64,000 nt of DNA, taken from positions 124,001 to 188,000 of the forward strand of contig NZ_JADOET010000003.1 of NCBI RefSeq assembly GCF_015645385.1. Direction: 5' to 3'. The notes under the pieces were generated by a model. The model ran no database searches, was not told the origin of the DNA, and worked only from the letters and a program-made list of their open reading frames with translations. Position numbers and translations under genes: made by a program. This DNA comes from Winogradskyella marina (GTDB lineage Bacteria > Bacteroidota > Bacteroidia > Flavobacteriales > Flavobacteriaceae). Below are positions 8,445 through 17,596 of the stretch, piece by piece; positions within the stretch are counted from its first letter, which is position 1; each line of letters opens with the position of its first letter.

Positions 8445-10072
8445 AAAACAAGTTACTCATAGTTTTTGTTCTGGCATTTTCAACATTACAAGCCCAACTA
8501 CTTCAAAATAAGAAAACGTTCACCAAACAAGACACGCTAAGAGGAAGCATCACTGCAGAACGCGAATGGTGGGATTTAACCTATTATCATTTAGATGTAG
8601 ACATACAACCTGAAGAGAAATACATTTCTGGAAAAAACCTAATTACCTATAAAGTTTTAAGTCCTCATACCGTAATGCAAATCGATTTGCAGAAACCATT
8701 AAAAATCACCAAAGTGATGCAATATGGAAAATCACTAACATTTAAACGAGATGGAAATGCATACTTTATAAATCTTATTTCCAATCAGAATATTGGAGAA
8801 GTCCATACCGTAGAAGTATTCTATGAAGGTGAACCAAAAGAAGCTAAAAATGCACCTTGGGATGGTGGATTTTCTTGGAAAAAAGACAACAACGGCAAAC
8901 ACTTTATAGCTACGTCTTGTCAAGGATTAGGTGCAAGTGTGTGGTGGCCAAACAAAGATCACATGTACGATGAAGTAGACAGTATGCTCATCAGCGTAAC
9001 AAATCCAAAGGGTTTAATGAATGTTTCTAACGGTCGACTTAGAGAACTAGTTGAAAATGATAATAACACGGTGACATCGCACTGGTTTGTTAATAATCCG
9101 ATTAACAATTATGGTGTGAATGTGAATATTGGTGACTATGCTAATTTTTCTGAAGTTTATACAGGTGAAAAAGGTGATTTAGATATGGATTATTGGGTCT
9201 TAAAAGATCATCTAGAACTCGCAAAAGAACACTTTAAAGACACACCAAAAATGATGGAAGCGTTTGAGCATTGGTTTGGTCCATATCCATTTTATGAGGA
9301 CAGTTTTAAACTCGTTGAAGTCCCTTATTTAGGTATGGAGCATCAAAGTTCAGTAACGTATGGCAATCAGTATAAACAAGGGTACTTAGGAAGCGATTTA
9401 TCTGGCACAGGTTGGGGCTTAAAATTCGATTTTATCATTATCCACGAAGCTGGCCATGAGTGGTTCGCCAATAATATTACCAATAAAGATATTGCAGATA
9501 TGTGGATTCATGAAGGCTTTACCTCCTACTCAGAAAATCTTTTTCTCGACTATTATTACGGTAAAGAAGCTTCTGCCGATTACGTGATTGGCACGCGAAA
9601 AAACATTCAAAACGATAAGCCTTTAATTGGTCATTACAACGTTAACAATGAAGGCTCTAGCGATATGTATTACAAAGGTGCAAATTTACTTCATACACTT
9701 CGTCAATTAGTTGAAGATGACGATCAATGGAGACAAATCCTTCGTGGTTTAAATTCTGAATTCTATCATCAAACAGTGACTACAAAACAGATTGAAGATT
9801 ACCTCAGTAAACACACAGGTATTGATTTAAGCGCATTTTTTAATCAGTATTTAAGAACCACTAAAATTCCCACTTTAGAATATATAATTGATAACGGTGA
9901 GTTAAAATACCGTTGGACAGATATTGTCAGTGACTTTGACATGCCAATTCAAGTTGGCATTGATGGAAAAACGCAATGGTTGTTTCCTAAAGCGGAATGG
10001 CAGACTAAAACGATTAATGCTGATGAGATTACCATTGATCGCGATTTTTACGTTTACGCAACTAAACTATAG
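8441..10072 (+). CDS. M1-family zinc metallopeptidase
   Basis: Exported aminopeptidase-type enzyme: signal peptide 1-19, N-terminal beta domain, a GMEH exopeptidase motif (PYLGMEHQSS) and the zinc site HEAGH 335-339 with Glu358 (WIHEGF), the classical HExxH-18x-E arrangement. At 543 residues it lacks the long C-terminal domain of large M1 enzymes, like many Bacteroidota homologues. The TTG start overlaps the previous stop by 4 bp (TTGA); starting at any later Met would delete the signal peptide. Confidence 0.92.
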   Translation: MKNKLLIVFVLAFSTLQAQLLQNKKTFTKQDTLRGSITAEREWWDLTYYHLDVDIQPEEKYISGKNLITYKVLSPHTVMQIDLQKPLKITKVMQYGKSLTFKRDGNAYFINLISNQNIGEVHTVEVFYEGEPKEAKNAPWDGGFSWKKDNNGKHFIATSCQGLGASVWWPNKDHMYDEVDSMLISVTNPKGLMNVSNGRLRELVENDNNTVTSHWFVNNPINNYGVNVNIGDYANFSEVYTGEKGDLDMDYWVLKDHLELAKEHFKDTPKMMEAFEHWFGPYPFYEDSFKLVEVPYLGMEHQSSVTYGNQYKQGYLGSDLSGTGWGLKFDFIIIHEAGHEWFANNITNKDIADMWIHEGFTSYSENLFLDYYYGKEASADYVIGTRKNIQNDKPLIGHYNVNNEGSSDMYYKGANLLHTLRQLVEDDDQWRQILRGLNSEFYHQTVTTKQIEDYLSKHTGIDLSAFFNQYLRTTKIPTLEYIIDNGELKYRWTDIVSDFDMPIQVGIDGKTQWLFPKAEWQTKTINADEITIDRDFYVYATKL

Positions 10073-10235
10073 AAAAGACCTATCAGGTTTTAAAACAAAA
10101 GATTCCGTTTTCTCGGGAAAAGAACAAGACGTACAAGGTTGGTTAAAATTGCCGTTCAGTAAATATTTTAAACTTCGATTGTATTATTTGAAATTTCTCG
10201 GTAACGTTCGACATGACAGTATTTAAATGTAACAA

Positions 10236-10808
10236 ATGAAATTACCTGAACTCTATTTTAAAACAGATGCCGAATGGCGAGAATGGTTACACAACAACCA
10301 CGATTCCATAAAAGGAGTACACTTAATTTTCTTCAAAGTAGAACACGAAAATGATTCCATGCGATGGGAAGAAGCCGTAAAAGTAGCCCTTTGCTATGGT
10401 TGGATAGATTCTACAGTAAAAAGTCTCGGAAACGGAAAACGGAGACAATACTTCTGTCCTAGAAACCCTAAAAGTGTTTGGAGTGCGGTAAACAAAACTT
10501 ACATTAAGGAGCTACAAAAAGACAATTTAATGCACCCAAAAGGTATTCAATCCATTAAGATTGCTAAAGAAAATGGCAGCTGGACGGCTTTAGATACTGT
10601 AGAAAAGGGCATTATTCCAGAAAACCTCAAAAAAGCATTTAATAAAAATAAAAACGCCTATAGCAATTACCTCAACTTTGCACCTAGTTATAGAAAAAGT
10701 TATTTATATTGGTTAAACCAAGCCAAACGCGAACAAACAAAACAAAAAAGAATCGAGGAGATTATTAAACTGTGTGATGCTAACATCAAAAGTCGAGGTG
10801 TTAGGTAA
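10236..10808 (+). CDS. YdeI/OmpD-associated family protein
   Basis: 190-residue cytoplasmic protein with the YdeI-family signature: EEAVKVALCYGWIDSTVKSL, RRQYFCPRNPKSVWSAVNK and a C-terminal YWLNQAKREQTKQKRIEEI segment. Members are sometimes called bacteriocin-protection proteins; the biochemical role is not established. Start ATG at 10236. The gene ends one base before the stop of the convergent Fnr-like regulator, with no terminator hairpin between them. Confidence 0.85.
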   Translation: MKLPELYFKTDAEWREWLHNNHDSIKGVHLIFFKVEHENDSMRWEEAVKVALCYGWIDSTVKSLGNGKRRQYFCPRNPKSVWSAVNKTYIKELQKDNLMHPKGIQSIKIAKENGSWTALDTVEKGIIPENLKKAFNKNKNAYSNYLNFAPSYRKSYLYWLNQAKREQTKQKRIEEIIKLCDANIKSRGVR

Positions 10809-11486
10809 TTATTCAACACGTTTTAAACCGTCAAAATCAACAACTTTTATTTGTTTTCCGGTCGTAGAAATCAACCCTTCTTTTTTAAATTGAGATAAAA
10901 TTCTAATAGCAGATTCCGTTGCTGTTCCTACAAGATTAGCGTAATCTTCTCGAGATAATATAACGCTTAAAAAACCACCTTCATCAACATCAAACGTGGT
11001 ATGTAAATAAAGTAGTAAATCCGCTAAACGTTGTCTTACAGATTTTTGAGCCATATCTACAATGATATTATCTGCAATTCTTAGTTCTTTAGCCATTTCT
11101 TGTAGCATATCTAAAGAAAAACTAGCATTTCTAGTTAAATCGTGAAGAATTTCACGTTTAGGAATAAAACAAACTTCCATATCATTTACAGCAATAGCTG
11201 TAAGGTTAGATTTCTCATCCGACACCAATGAGCGTTGGCCTAATAAATCACCTGTAACAACGAGTTTTACTATTTGGTCTTTACCATTAGCACTCAACTT
11301 TGTTAACTTACAAATACCGTCTTTTATACAGTACACACCATTAATACTTTCACCTTCTCTAAATAAAACTTCACCCTTAGTGATGTATTTTGAAGTTTTA
11401 CAACCAGATAATCGAATTAAGTCATCTTTTCCTAAAGCTCTTAAAGCGTTAAACTGTTTAATAATACATTGTTGGCACGTGCTCAT
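10809..11486 (-). CDS. Crp/Fnr-family regulator with N-terminal cysteines (Fnr-like)
   Basis: 225 residues: an N-terminal cyclic-nucleotide-binding fold and a C-terminal HTH (ILSREDYANLVGTATESAIRIL). Cys4, Cys7 and Cys29 plus Cys53/Cys59 are candidate ligands for an oxygen-labile iron-sulfur cluster, spaced much like Fnr. It is divergent from the copper ATPase/cbb3 oxidase genes, and palindromic Fnr-type boxes lie upstream of fixI, ccoS and hemN. Inference: it is the oxygen sensor that activates the micro-oxic respiration genes. TAACTTTG (11513-11506, minus) is a likely -7 element of its own promoter. Confidence 0.85.
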   Translation of the reverse strand: MSTCQQCIIKQFNALRALGKDDLIRLSGCKTSKYITKGEVLFREGESINGVYCIKDGICKLTKLSANGKDQIVKLVVTGDLLGQRSLVSDEKSNLTAIAVNDMEVCFIPKREILHDLTRNASFSLDMLQEMAKELRIADNIIVDMAQKSVRQRLADLLLYLHTTFDVDEGGFLSVILSREDYANLVGTATESAIRILSQFKKEGLISTTGKQIKVVDFDGLKRVE

Positions 11487-11521
11487 AGTATAAAACTCTT
11501 AAATTCAAAGTTACTTAAAAC

Positions 11522-11535
11522 ATGACAAATATCAT
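11522..11535. promoter_or_regulatory. Fnr-type box in the fnr-fixI divergent region
   Basis: ATGACAAATATCAT, arms ATGAC/ATCAT, close to TGAC-N4-GTCA and TGAT-N4-ATCA. Centre 11528.5. On the plus strand GACTTTTG (11558-11565), a one-mismatch -7 element, ends exactly 36.5 bp from the centre, as at the ccoS and hemN promoters. On the minus strand the box would lie near the -33 region of the fnr gene, so it might also repress that gene. Confidence 0.6.
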
Positions 11536-11648
11536 ATATTTTAATAAGTAGTTTTATGACTTTTGTGACATAAAATTAAGCTTCACAATTAATTTATTCT
11601 TATTTTGAAGTTTAAAATATTTGTCAGGTAAATAAGAGCATATTAAGA

Positions 11649-14024
11649 ATGAAAAACGAAAGTTGTTTTCACTGTGGTGACGACTGCGGTAATCATGTCA
11701 TTTCATTTCAGGAGAAATCATTCTGCTGTAATGGTTGTAAAACTGTTTTCGAAATTTTCAACGAAAATGACTTAACCTGTTATTACGATCTACAAAATTC
11801 ACCAGGAGCCATTCCTAAGGAAATAGAAGGTAAATACGATTTCCTTTCTCAAGAAAATATTATCGAGAAGCTAACAGAATTTAGAGATGGTTCTATTGAA
11901 GTTGCAACGCTTTACATTCCGCATATTCATTGTAGTTCTTGTATTTGGATTCTTGAAAACCTCAACAAACTCAATCCAAATATTTCAGATTCTCAAGTTA
12001 ATTTTGGCAAGAAAACCGTAAGAGTTACGTATAATTCTGATGCAACCAACTTAAAAGCCGTAGTCTTATTATTGAGTTCCATTGGCTATGAACCGTATAT
12101 AAGCTTAGACGATTTTAATTCTGGTAAAAAACATATAAATCGCAGTTTAATTTATAAACTTGGTGTGGCTGCCTTTGGCTTTGGTAATATTATGTTTTTA
12201 TCATTTCCAGAGTATTTTGAGGTCAATGAGTTTTGGTTAGAACAATACAAACCATTTTTTCGATGGTTAATGTTTGCCATGTCTTTACCAATTGTTTTTT
12301 ACTCGGCTCAAGATTATTTTATATCGGCATATAAAGGTTTAAAAGCAAAGCTTTTAAATATTGATGTGCCTATTGCCTTAGGTGTTGCAGTATTGTTTAT
12401 TAGAAGTACTATCGAAATTATGTTCGATATTGGTTCTGGATTTTTTGACAGTTTAGCTGGCTTAATTTTCTTTCTATTAACTGGAAAATTCTTCCAACAA
12501 AAAACCTACAACTTCCTATCTTTTGAACGCGATTATAAGTCTTACTTTCCAATTGCTATTACTAAAATTGATAACAACGGTCACGAAAACTCCATTCAGG
12601 TTTACGATATAGAAAAAGGAGATCGTATTTTAATTCGGAATGAAGAGTTAATTCCTGTAGATGGTATTCTTATTAATGGAAAAGGGAAAATCGATTACAG
12701 TTTTGTTACAGGAGAATCGCAAACCATCTCAAAACAATCTGGAGATAAGTTGTTTGCAGGAGGGAAACAAACCAACGGAGTTATTGAAATGGAAGCTCTT
12801 AAATCGGTTGAGCAAAGTTACCTTACACAACTTTGGAGCAACGATGTATTCAACAAAAACAAAGAGGATGGCTTTACCAATATTACAAATACCATCAGTA
12901 AACATTTTACAATTACTATTTTAACCATTGCTGCCATTGCTACGACATTTTGGTTGCTTGTAGATCCTAGTAAGGCCATGAATGTATTTACAGCAGTGTT
13001 AATAATTGCGTGTCCTTGTGCTATTGCATTGTCTGCACCTTTTACATTTGGTAATCTATTACGGATTTTTGGCAAAAAGAAGTTCTATGTCAAAAATGCT
13101 ACAGTAATAGAACAGTTAGCACAAATAAACACAGTAATTTTTGATAAAACCGGCACCATTACTTCTAATAAAAATAGTAATGCTGAATATGATGGTGCAT
13201 CGCTTTCAGATTCTGAAAATCTCGTTTTAAAGAATTCGCTTCGTGGTTCTAACCATCCTTTGAGTAGAACCTTATATGACATTTTAAAAGAAAACAACAT
13301 TATTACATTAGATACTTTTGAAGAACACATAGGAAAAGGTATTGAAGTAAAGCACAACAACCTAAACATGAAAATCGGTTCGGCAAGTTTTGTTGGTAAT
13401 CCTGATGAAAATGCCGTTCTAAATACAACTGTACATGTCAGTAGCAATGATGTTTATAAAGGGAAATTCACCTTTTACAACAGTTACAGAAAAGGAGTTT
13501 CAAAATTATTTAATCAATTAAAGCAGCAATTTGATTTGGTTATTTTATCTGGAGATAATGAAGGAGAGCGTGAGAACCTAACAAAACTATTACCAGCAAA
13601 AACCAAATTAATTTTTAATCAAAAACCCGAGGATAAACTCGATTTTATAAAATATCATCAATCTGAAGGTGCCAAAGTACTCATGATTGGTGACGGATTA
13701 AATGATGCTGGAGCGTTGGCCCAAAGTGAAGTTGGTATTGCTATTTCTGAAGATGTCAATGTGTTTTCACCAGCTTGCGATGCTATTTTAGATGCTTCAA
13801 AATTTGAACAATTATTTTCATACATCTCAGCTTCAAAATCAGCTATAAAAATTATTAAGTGGAGCTTTGTATTGTCATTTTTTTATAATATAATAGGGTT
13901 ATATTTTGCTACAACAGGACAGCTAGAACCTGTAGTTGCGGCAATATTAATGCCTTTAAGTTCAATTAGTATTGTTATATTTACAACAATCGCCACAAAC
14001 CTTTTAGGTAAACGATTAGAATGA
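11649..14024 (+). CDS. fixI: Copper-translocating P-type ATPase, FixI/CcoI type
   Basis: 791-residue P1B ATPase supplying copper for cbb3 oxidase assembly. The N-terminus carries a Cys-rich metal module (CFHCGDDCG, CCNGCKTVF) and an HMA-like CxxC (HCSSC). Then come the membrane spans, actuator TGES (VTGESQ), the CPC transport motif (IACPCAIAL), phosphorylation DKTGT, the HP motif (SNHPLS) and the hinge GDGLNDAGAL. The Cys-rich N-terminus and position directly before ccoS identify the FixI branch rather than the detoxifying CopA at 53945. An Fnr-type box lies upstream. Confidence 0.93.
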   Translation: MKNESCFHCGDDCGNHVISFQEKSFCCNGCKTVFEIFNENDLTCYYDLQNSPGAIPKEIEGKYDFLSQENIIEKLTEFRDGSIEVATLYIPHIHCSSCIWILENLNKLNPNISDSQVNFGKKTVRVTYNSDATNLKAVVLLLSSIGYEPYISLDDFNSGKKHINRSLIYKLGVAAFGFGNIMFLSFPEYFEVNEFWLEQYKPFFRWLMFAMSLPIVFYSAQDYFISAYKGLKAKLLNIDVPIALGVAVLFIRSTIEIMFDIGSGFFDSLAGLIFFLLTGKFFQQKTYNFLSFERDYKSYFPIAITKIDNNGHENSIQVYDIEKGDRILIRNEELIPVDGILINGKGKIDYSFVTGESQTISKQSGDKLFAGGKQTNGVIEMEALKSVEQSYLTQLWSNDVFNKNKEDGFTNITNTISKHFTITILTIAAIATTFWLLVDPSKAMNVFTAVLIIACPCAIALSAPFTFGNLLRIFGKKKFYVKNATVIEQLAQINTVIFDKTGTITSNKNSNAEYDGASLSDSENLVLKNSLRGSNHPLSRTLYDILKENNIITLDTFEEHIGKGIEVKHNNLNMKIGSASFVGNPDENAVLNTTVHVSSNDVYKGKFTFYNSYRKGVSKLFNQLKQQFDLVILSGDNEGERENLTKLLPAKTKLIFNQKPEDKLDFIKYHQSEGAKVLMIGDGLNDAGALAQSEVGIAISEDVNVFSPACDAILDASKFEQLFSYISASKSAIKIIKWSFVLSFFYNIIGLYFATTGQLEPVVAAILMPLSSISIVIFTTIATNLLGKRLE

Positions 14025-14040
14025 ATCAAAATAACAAAAT

Positions 14041-14054
14041 ATGACAAATGTCAT
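14041..14054. promoter_or_regulatory. Fnr-type box and promoter of the cco operon
   Basis: ATGACAAATGTCAT is a perfect palindrome (TGAC-AAAT-GTCA), centre 14047.5. TACCTTTG at 14077-14084 fits the Bacteroidota -7 element and ends 36.5 bp from the centre, placing the box near -42 relative to the expected start, the class II activator position. The ccoS ATG follows at 14104. The box lies just after the fixI stop, so ccoS onward has its own promoter. Confidence 0.75.
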
Positions 14055-14103
14055 GTTTTAAAAATAGGCTCAACACTACCTTTGAGCCATAACTTCAGTA
14101 GGT

Positions 14104-14292
14104 ATGAGTGTTATTTATATTTTATTATCCGTTAGCGTCGTTATTGGCGTTACTTTCTTTGTGCTTTTTATTTTGGCAGTAAAGTCGGGTCAATATGATG
14201 ATGACTACACACCATCAGTACGCATGCTTTTTGAAGACGAACTAGTAAAAGAAGAACCAAAACCAAAGATTAAAACTAACAAGTCCAATTAA
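14104..14292 (+). CDS. ccoS: cbb3-type oxidase assembly protein CcoS
   Basis: 62 residues with one N-terminal membrane helix (IYILLSVSVVIGVTFFVLFI) followed by FxxAVKSGQYDD, the CcoS signature. It acts with the copper ATPase in cofactor insertion into cbb3 oxidase. It is the first gene after the Fnr-type promoter and ends 5 bp before ccoNO. Confidence 0.93.
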   Translation: MSVIYILLSVSVVIGVTFFVLFILAVKSGQYDDDYTPSVRMLFEDELVKEEPKPKIKTNKSN

Positions 14293-14297
14293 TTACT

Positions 14298-16502
14298 ATG
14301 GAAGTACAACAATTCTATTACGATAATAAGATCGTAAAAAATTTCCTATATGCTACAATATTTTGGGGTGTAATAGGTATGGCTGTAGGATTACTACTAG
14401 CATTTATGTTTGTTTTCCCAAACATGATCGATGAAATTTTTCCAGGAGGCGTCTCATGGTTAAGTTTTGGTCGATTAAGACCATTACACACTAACGCTGT
14501 TATTTTTGCTTTTGTTGGAAATGCCATTTTTGCAGGTGTTTACTACTCTACACAACGATTGCTAAAAGCAAGAATGTATAATGATGTCTTAAGTAAGATT
14601 AATTTTTGGGGTTGGCAAGCTATTATTGTTGCTGCTGCAATTACCTTACCATTAGGATACTCTACTTCTAAAGAATATGCCGAATTAGAATGGCCAATTG
14701 ATATAGCTATTGCTGTTGTTTGGGTCGTTTTTGGATGGAATTTAATAGGAACCATGGTAAAACGAAGACAACGTCATTTATATGTGGCGCTTTGGTTTTA
14801 TCTTGCAACTTTTGTAACCGTTGCTGTACTTCATATTTTTAATAGTTTAGCGCTTCCAGTGAGTCTTACTGGCATGAAAAGTTATTCTGTTTACGCAGGT
14901 GTACAAGATGCCTTAGTGCAATGGTGGTATGGCCATAATGCGGTTGCCTTCTTTTTAACAACACCGTTTTTAGGACTAATGTATTATTTTGTTCCTAAAG
15001 CAGCCAACAGACCCGTTTATTCTTATAGATTATCTATTATTCACTTCTGGTCATTAATCTTTATCTATATCTGGGCAGGACCTCACCACTTATTATATAC
15101 AGCCTTACCAGAATGGGCTCAAAACTTAGGTGTTGCATTTTCAGTAATGTTATTAATGCCGTCTTGGGGAGGTATGATAAACGGACTTTTAACCTTGCGT
15201 GGTGCTTGGGATAAAGTACGTACTGATCCTGTTTTAAAATTCATGGTTGTCGCATTAACTGGTTATGGTATGGCGACTTTTGAAGGGCCACTTCTATCGC
15301 TTAAAAACGTAAATGCGATTGGTCACTTTACCGACTGGATTATTGCACACGTACACGTTGGTGCCTTAGCTTGGAATGGCTTCTTAGCCTTTGGTATGAT
15401 TTATTGGTTAATTCCAAGACTAGTAAAAACAAAATTATACTCAACTAAATTAGCGAATCTCCACTTTTGGATTGGCACCTTAGGTATTATATTCTACGCC
15501 TTACCATTATATGTTGCTGGCTTTACACAAGCAACTATGTGGAAGCAATTTGACCCAGCAGGAACTTTAAAGTACGGTAACTTCTTAGAAACTGTAACGG
15601 AAATTATGCCAATGTACTGGATGCGTGCCATAGGTGGAACCTTATACATTGCAGGTATGTTAATTCTTATATACAATGTTTACGTTACCATCAGAAAAGG
15701 AAGTGCGGTAGAAGATGAATTAGCAGAAGCACCAGCATTAAAACGTGTATCAAAACACAGAGCTGCAGGTGAAGGATGGCATACCGTTTTAGAACGTAAG
15801 CCAATAAAATTAACAATTTATGCAACCATTGCTATTTTAATTGGTGGTATCGTACAAATTGTACCAACGATAATGGTAAAATCTAATATTCCTACATTAT
15901 CGAGTGTAAAACCTTATACACCTCTAGAATTAGAAGGTAGAGATATCTACATAAGAGAAGGTTGTGTCGGTTGTCACTCTCAAATGGTACGTCCGTTTAG
16001 AAGTGAAGTAGAGCGCTACGGCGAGTATTCTAAAGCCGGTGAGTTTGTTTACGATCATCCATTCCTTTGGGGAAGTAAACGTACAGGACCAGATTTACAT
16101 CGAATCGGCGAAAAGTATTCAGACACATGGCACTTTAACCACATGTATGATCCTCAGGCCATGAATCAGAATTCTATTATGCCTACGTACCAATGGCTAA
16201 TAAGAAATCCATTAGATAAATCTCAAACTGAGGAAAAAATGGAAGTGATGGTCAACTTAGGAGTTCCATACACAGAAGATGAGATTGCTAATGCACAGCA
16301 ACACATGTTAGAACAAGGGACTCAAATTGAAGAAAACCTTTATACTGATCCCGATTTTGTAGAAGCCTATGAAGCTGATAAAGCTGCTGGTGGTGATGAT
16401 TTTGTTGAAATGCGTAATCGAGAAATTGTAGCCTTAATTGCATACTTACAACGTTTAGGAACAGATATTAAAGTTACAGATCTAGAAACACCTCAAAATT
16501 AG
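14298..16502 (+). CDS. ccoN: cbb3-type cytochrome c oxidase, fused subunits I and II (CcoNO)
   Basis: 734 residues. Residues 1-480 form CcoN with about 12 membrane helices and the haem/copper ligands: RPLHTNAV (low-spin haem His), WWYGHNAVAF (CuB His), AGPHHLLY (CuB His pair) and HVHVGALAWNG (haem His pair). Residues about 510-734 form CcoO with one c-type haem site CVGCH followed by SQMVRPF. The ccoN-ccoO fusion is usual in Bacteroidota. It is the terminal oxidase with high oxygen affinity, in the inner membrane. It lies within the ccoSNOQPG operon, 4 bp before ccoQ. Confidence 0.96.
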   Translation: MEVQQFYYDNKIVKNFLYATIFWGVIGMAVGLLLAFMFVFPNMIDEIFPGGVSWLSFGRLRPLHTNAVIFAFVGNAIFAGVYYSTQRLLKARMYNDVLSKINFWGWQAIIVAAAITLPLGYSTSKEYAELEWPIDIAIAVVWVVFGWNLIGTMVKRRQRHLYVALWFYLATFVTVAVLHIFNSLALPVSLTGMKSYSVYAGVQDALVQWWYGHNAVAFFLTTPFLGLMYYFVPKAANRPVYSYRLSIIHFWSLIFIYIWAGPHHLLYTALPEWAQNLGVAFSVMLLMPSWGGMINGLLTLRGAWDKVRTDPVLKFMVVALTGYGMATFEGPLLSLKNVNAIGHFTDWIIAHVHVGALAWNGFLAFGMIYWLIPRLVKTKLYSTKLANLHFWIGTLGIIFYALPLYVAGFTQATMWKQFDPAGTLKYGNFLETVTEIMPMYWMRAIGGTLYIAGMLILIYNVYVTIRKGSAVEDELAEAPALKRVSKHRAAGEGWHTVLERKPIKLTIYATIAILIGGIVQIVPTIMVKSNIPTLSSVKPYTPLELEGRDIYIREGCVGCHSQMVRPFRSEVERYGEYSKAGEFVYDHPFLWGSKRTGPDLHRIGEKYSDTWHFNHMYDPQAMNQNSIMPTYQWLIRNPLDKSQTEEKMEVMVNLGVPYTEDEIANAQQHMLEQGTQIEENLYTDPDFVEAYEADKAAGGDDFVEMRNREIVALIAYLQRLGTDIKVTDLETPQN

Positions 16503-16506
16503 AATT

Positions 16507-16698
16507 ATGCTAAAATTTGTAAAAAACCATATGGACAGTATTTCTGGAATAGAAGTATTCCCAATTATATCATTACTTATATTTTTTGGCTTTTTCGTCA
16601 TCCTTTTTTGGTGGGTTTTCACTGCTAAAAAAGATTACATCAATAAAGTCAGCAATATACCATTAGAATTAGATAACCAAAACGAAACAGAACTATGA
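16507..16698 (+). CDS. ccoQ: CcoQ-like small subunit of cbb3 oxidase
   Basis: 63 residues with a single membrane helix (about 20-40, ISLLIFFGFFVILFWWVF) and a charged C-terminus, located between ccoNO and ccoP as expected for CcoQ/FixQ. It overlaps ccoP by 4 bp (16695-16698). Sequence conservation in this family is low, so the call rests mainly on size, topology and position. Confidence 0.85.
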   Translation: MLKFVKNHMDSISGIEVFPIISLLIFFGFFVILFWWVFTAKKDYINKVSNIPLELDNQNETEL

Positions 16699-17573
16699 GA
16701 AACACTATTCCATCTTGGTTAAGAGTACCTGTTGTATTTTTTACCCTCGTATTATTAGTAGAATATTTTGTAGAATCTGGTGACCAGCCAGCTTTTATAG
16801 AACAACCCGTAGTTTTGTTGTTTCTATTGTTAATACTACTTGTATTAATTGCAATCGAAGCTATTTCAGGATCATTAAAAAATATTCTTTATCAAAGTTT
16901 AGATGAAGCAGGTAAAGCACGTTATGATGCTAAAGCTAATGAAGAATCTAAAGTTGTTGCCTGGATAAAAGAAACGTATAAAAAATCTTTAGGTTCAAAA
17001 CCTATTCAAGAAGAACATGAAATTATTCTCGACCACAATTATGATGGTATTAAAGAATTAGATAACGATCTTCCGCCATGGTGGCTTTATGGGTTTTACG
17101 CGTCTATTATTTTTGCCGCAATCTATTTAGTGAAATATGAAATCTTTGATGGAGAAAATCAGTATGACGAGTTACAAACCGAGTTAGCAGAAGCTAAAAT
17201 AGCCATTGAAGAATACAAAAAAACAGCTAAAAATTTAGTAGATGTTAACACTGTTGAGCTATTAACGGAAGAATCAGATTTAAATGCTGGTAAAACAATT
17301 TTTGAAAATAACTGTGTAGCATGCCACATGCCAGATGGTGGTGGCGGAATTGGTCCAAACCTAACAGATGAATATTGGATTTTAGGAGGAGGTATAAAAA
17401 ATGTATTTAATACAGTGTCTGAAGGAGGACGAGCTGGAAAAGGAATGGTGCCATGGAAGAATGATTTAAAACCAGTAGAAATGGCGCAAGTATCCAGTTA
17501 TGTATTACAATTCCAAGGTACAACACCCGAAAAGCCTAAAGAGGCAGAAGGCGAAATTTGGAAAGAAGAATAA
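16695..17573 (+). CDS. ccoP: cbb3-type oxidase subunit III, single-haem CcoP
   Basis: 292 residues: two N-terminal membrane spans (11-24, 36-55), a loop, a third span (WWLYGFYASIIFAAIYLV) preceded by the CcoP signature DNDLPPWW, a short coiled region, then one cytochrome c domain with CVACH and GIGPNLTD. Proteobacterial CcoP has two c-type haems; only one CxxCH is present here, common in Bacteroidota. It accepts electrons and passes them to CcoNO. Confidence 0.94.
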   Translation: MRNTIPSWLRVPVVFFTLVLLVEYFVESGDQPAFIEQPVVLLFLLLILLVLIAIEAISGSLKNILYQSLDEAGKARYDAKANEESKVVAWIKETYKKSLGSKPIQEEHEIILDHNYDGIKELDNDLPPWWLYGFYASIIFAAIYLVKYEIFDGENQYDELQTELAEAKIAIEEYKKTAKNLVDVNTVELLTEESDLNAGKTIFENNCVACHMPDGGGGIGPNLTDEYWILGGGIKNVFNTVSEGGRAGKGMVPWKNDLKPVEMAQVSSYVLQFQGTTPEKPKEAEGEIWKEE

Positions 17574-17596
17574 TTGCCTAACAAAATTAAAACCAC

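Noticed and set aside
9924..10226. 100-codon plus-strand frame overlapping the end of the M1 peptidase gene
   Set aside because: It reads the peptidase gene in another frame and continues into non-coding DNA; no signal, domain or plausible composition.
11552..11575. TTTTATG/CATAAAA inverted repeat as a second Fnr site before fixI
   Set aside because: It lacks the TGA-N6-TCA core; it overlaps the predicted -7 region and is probably chance AT-rich symmetry.
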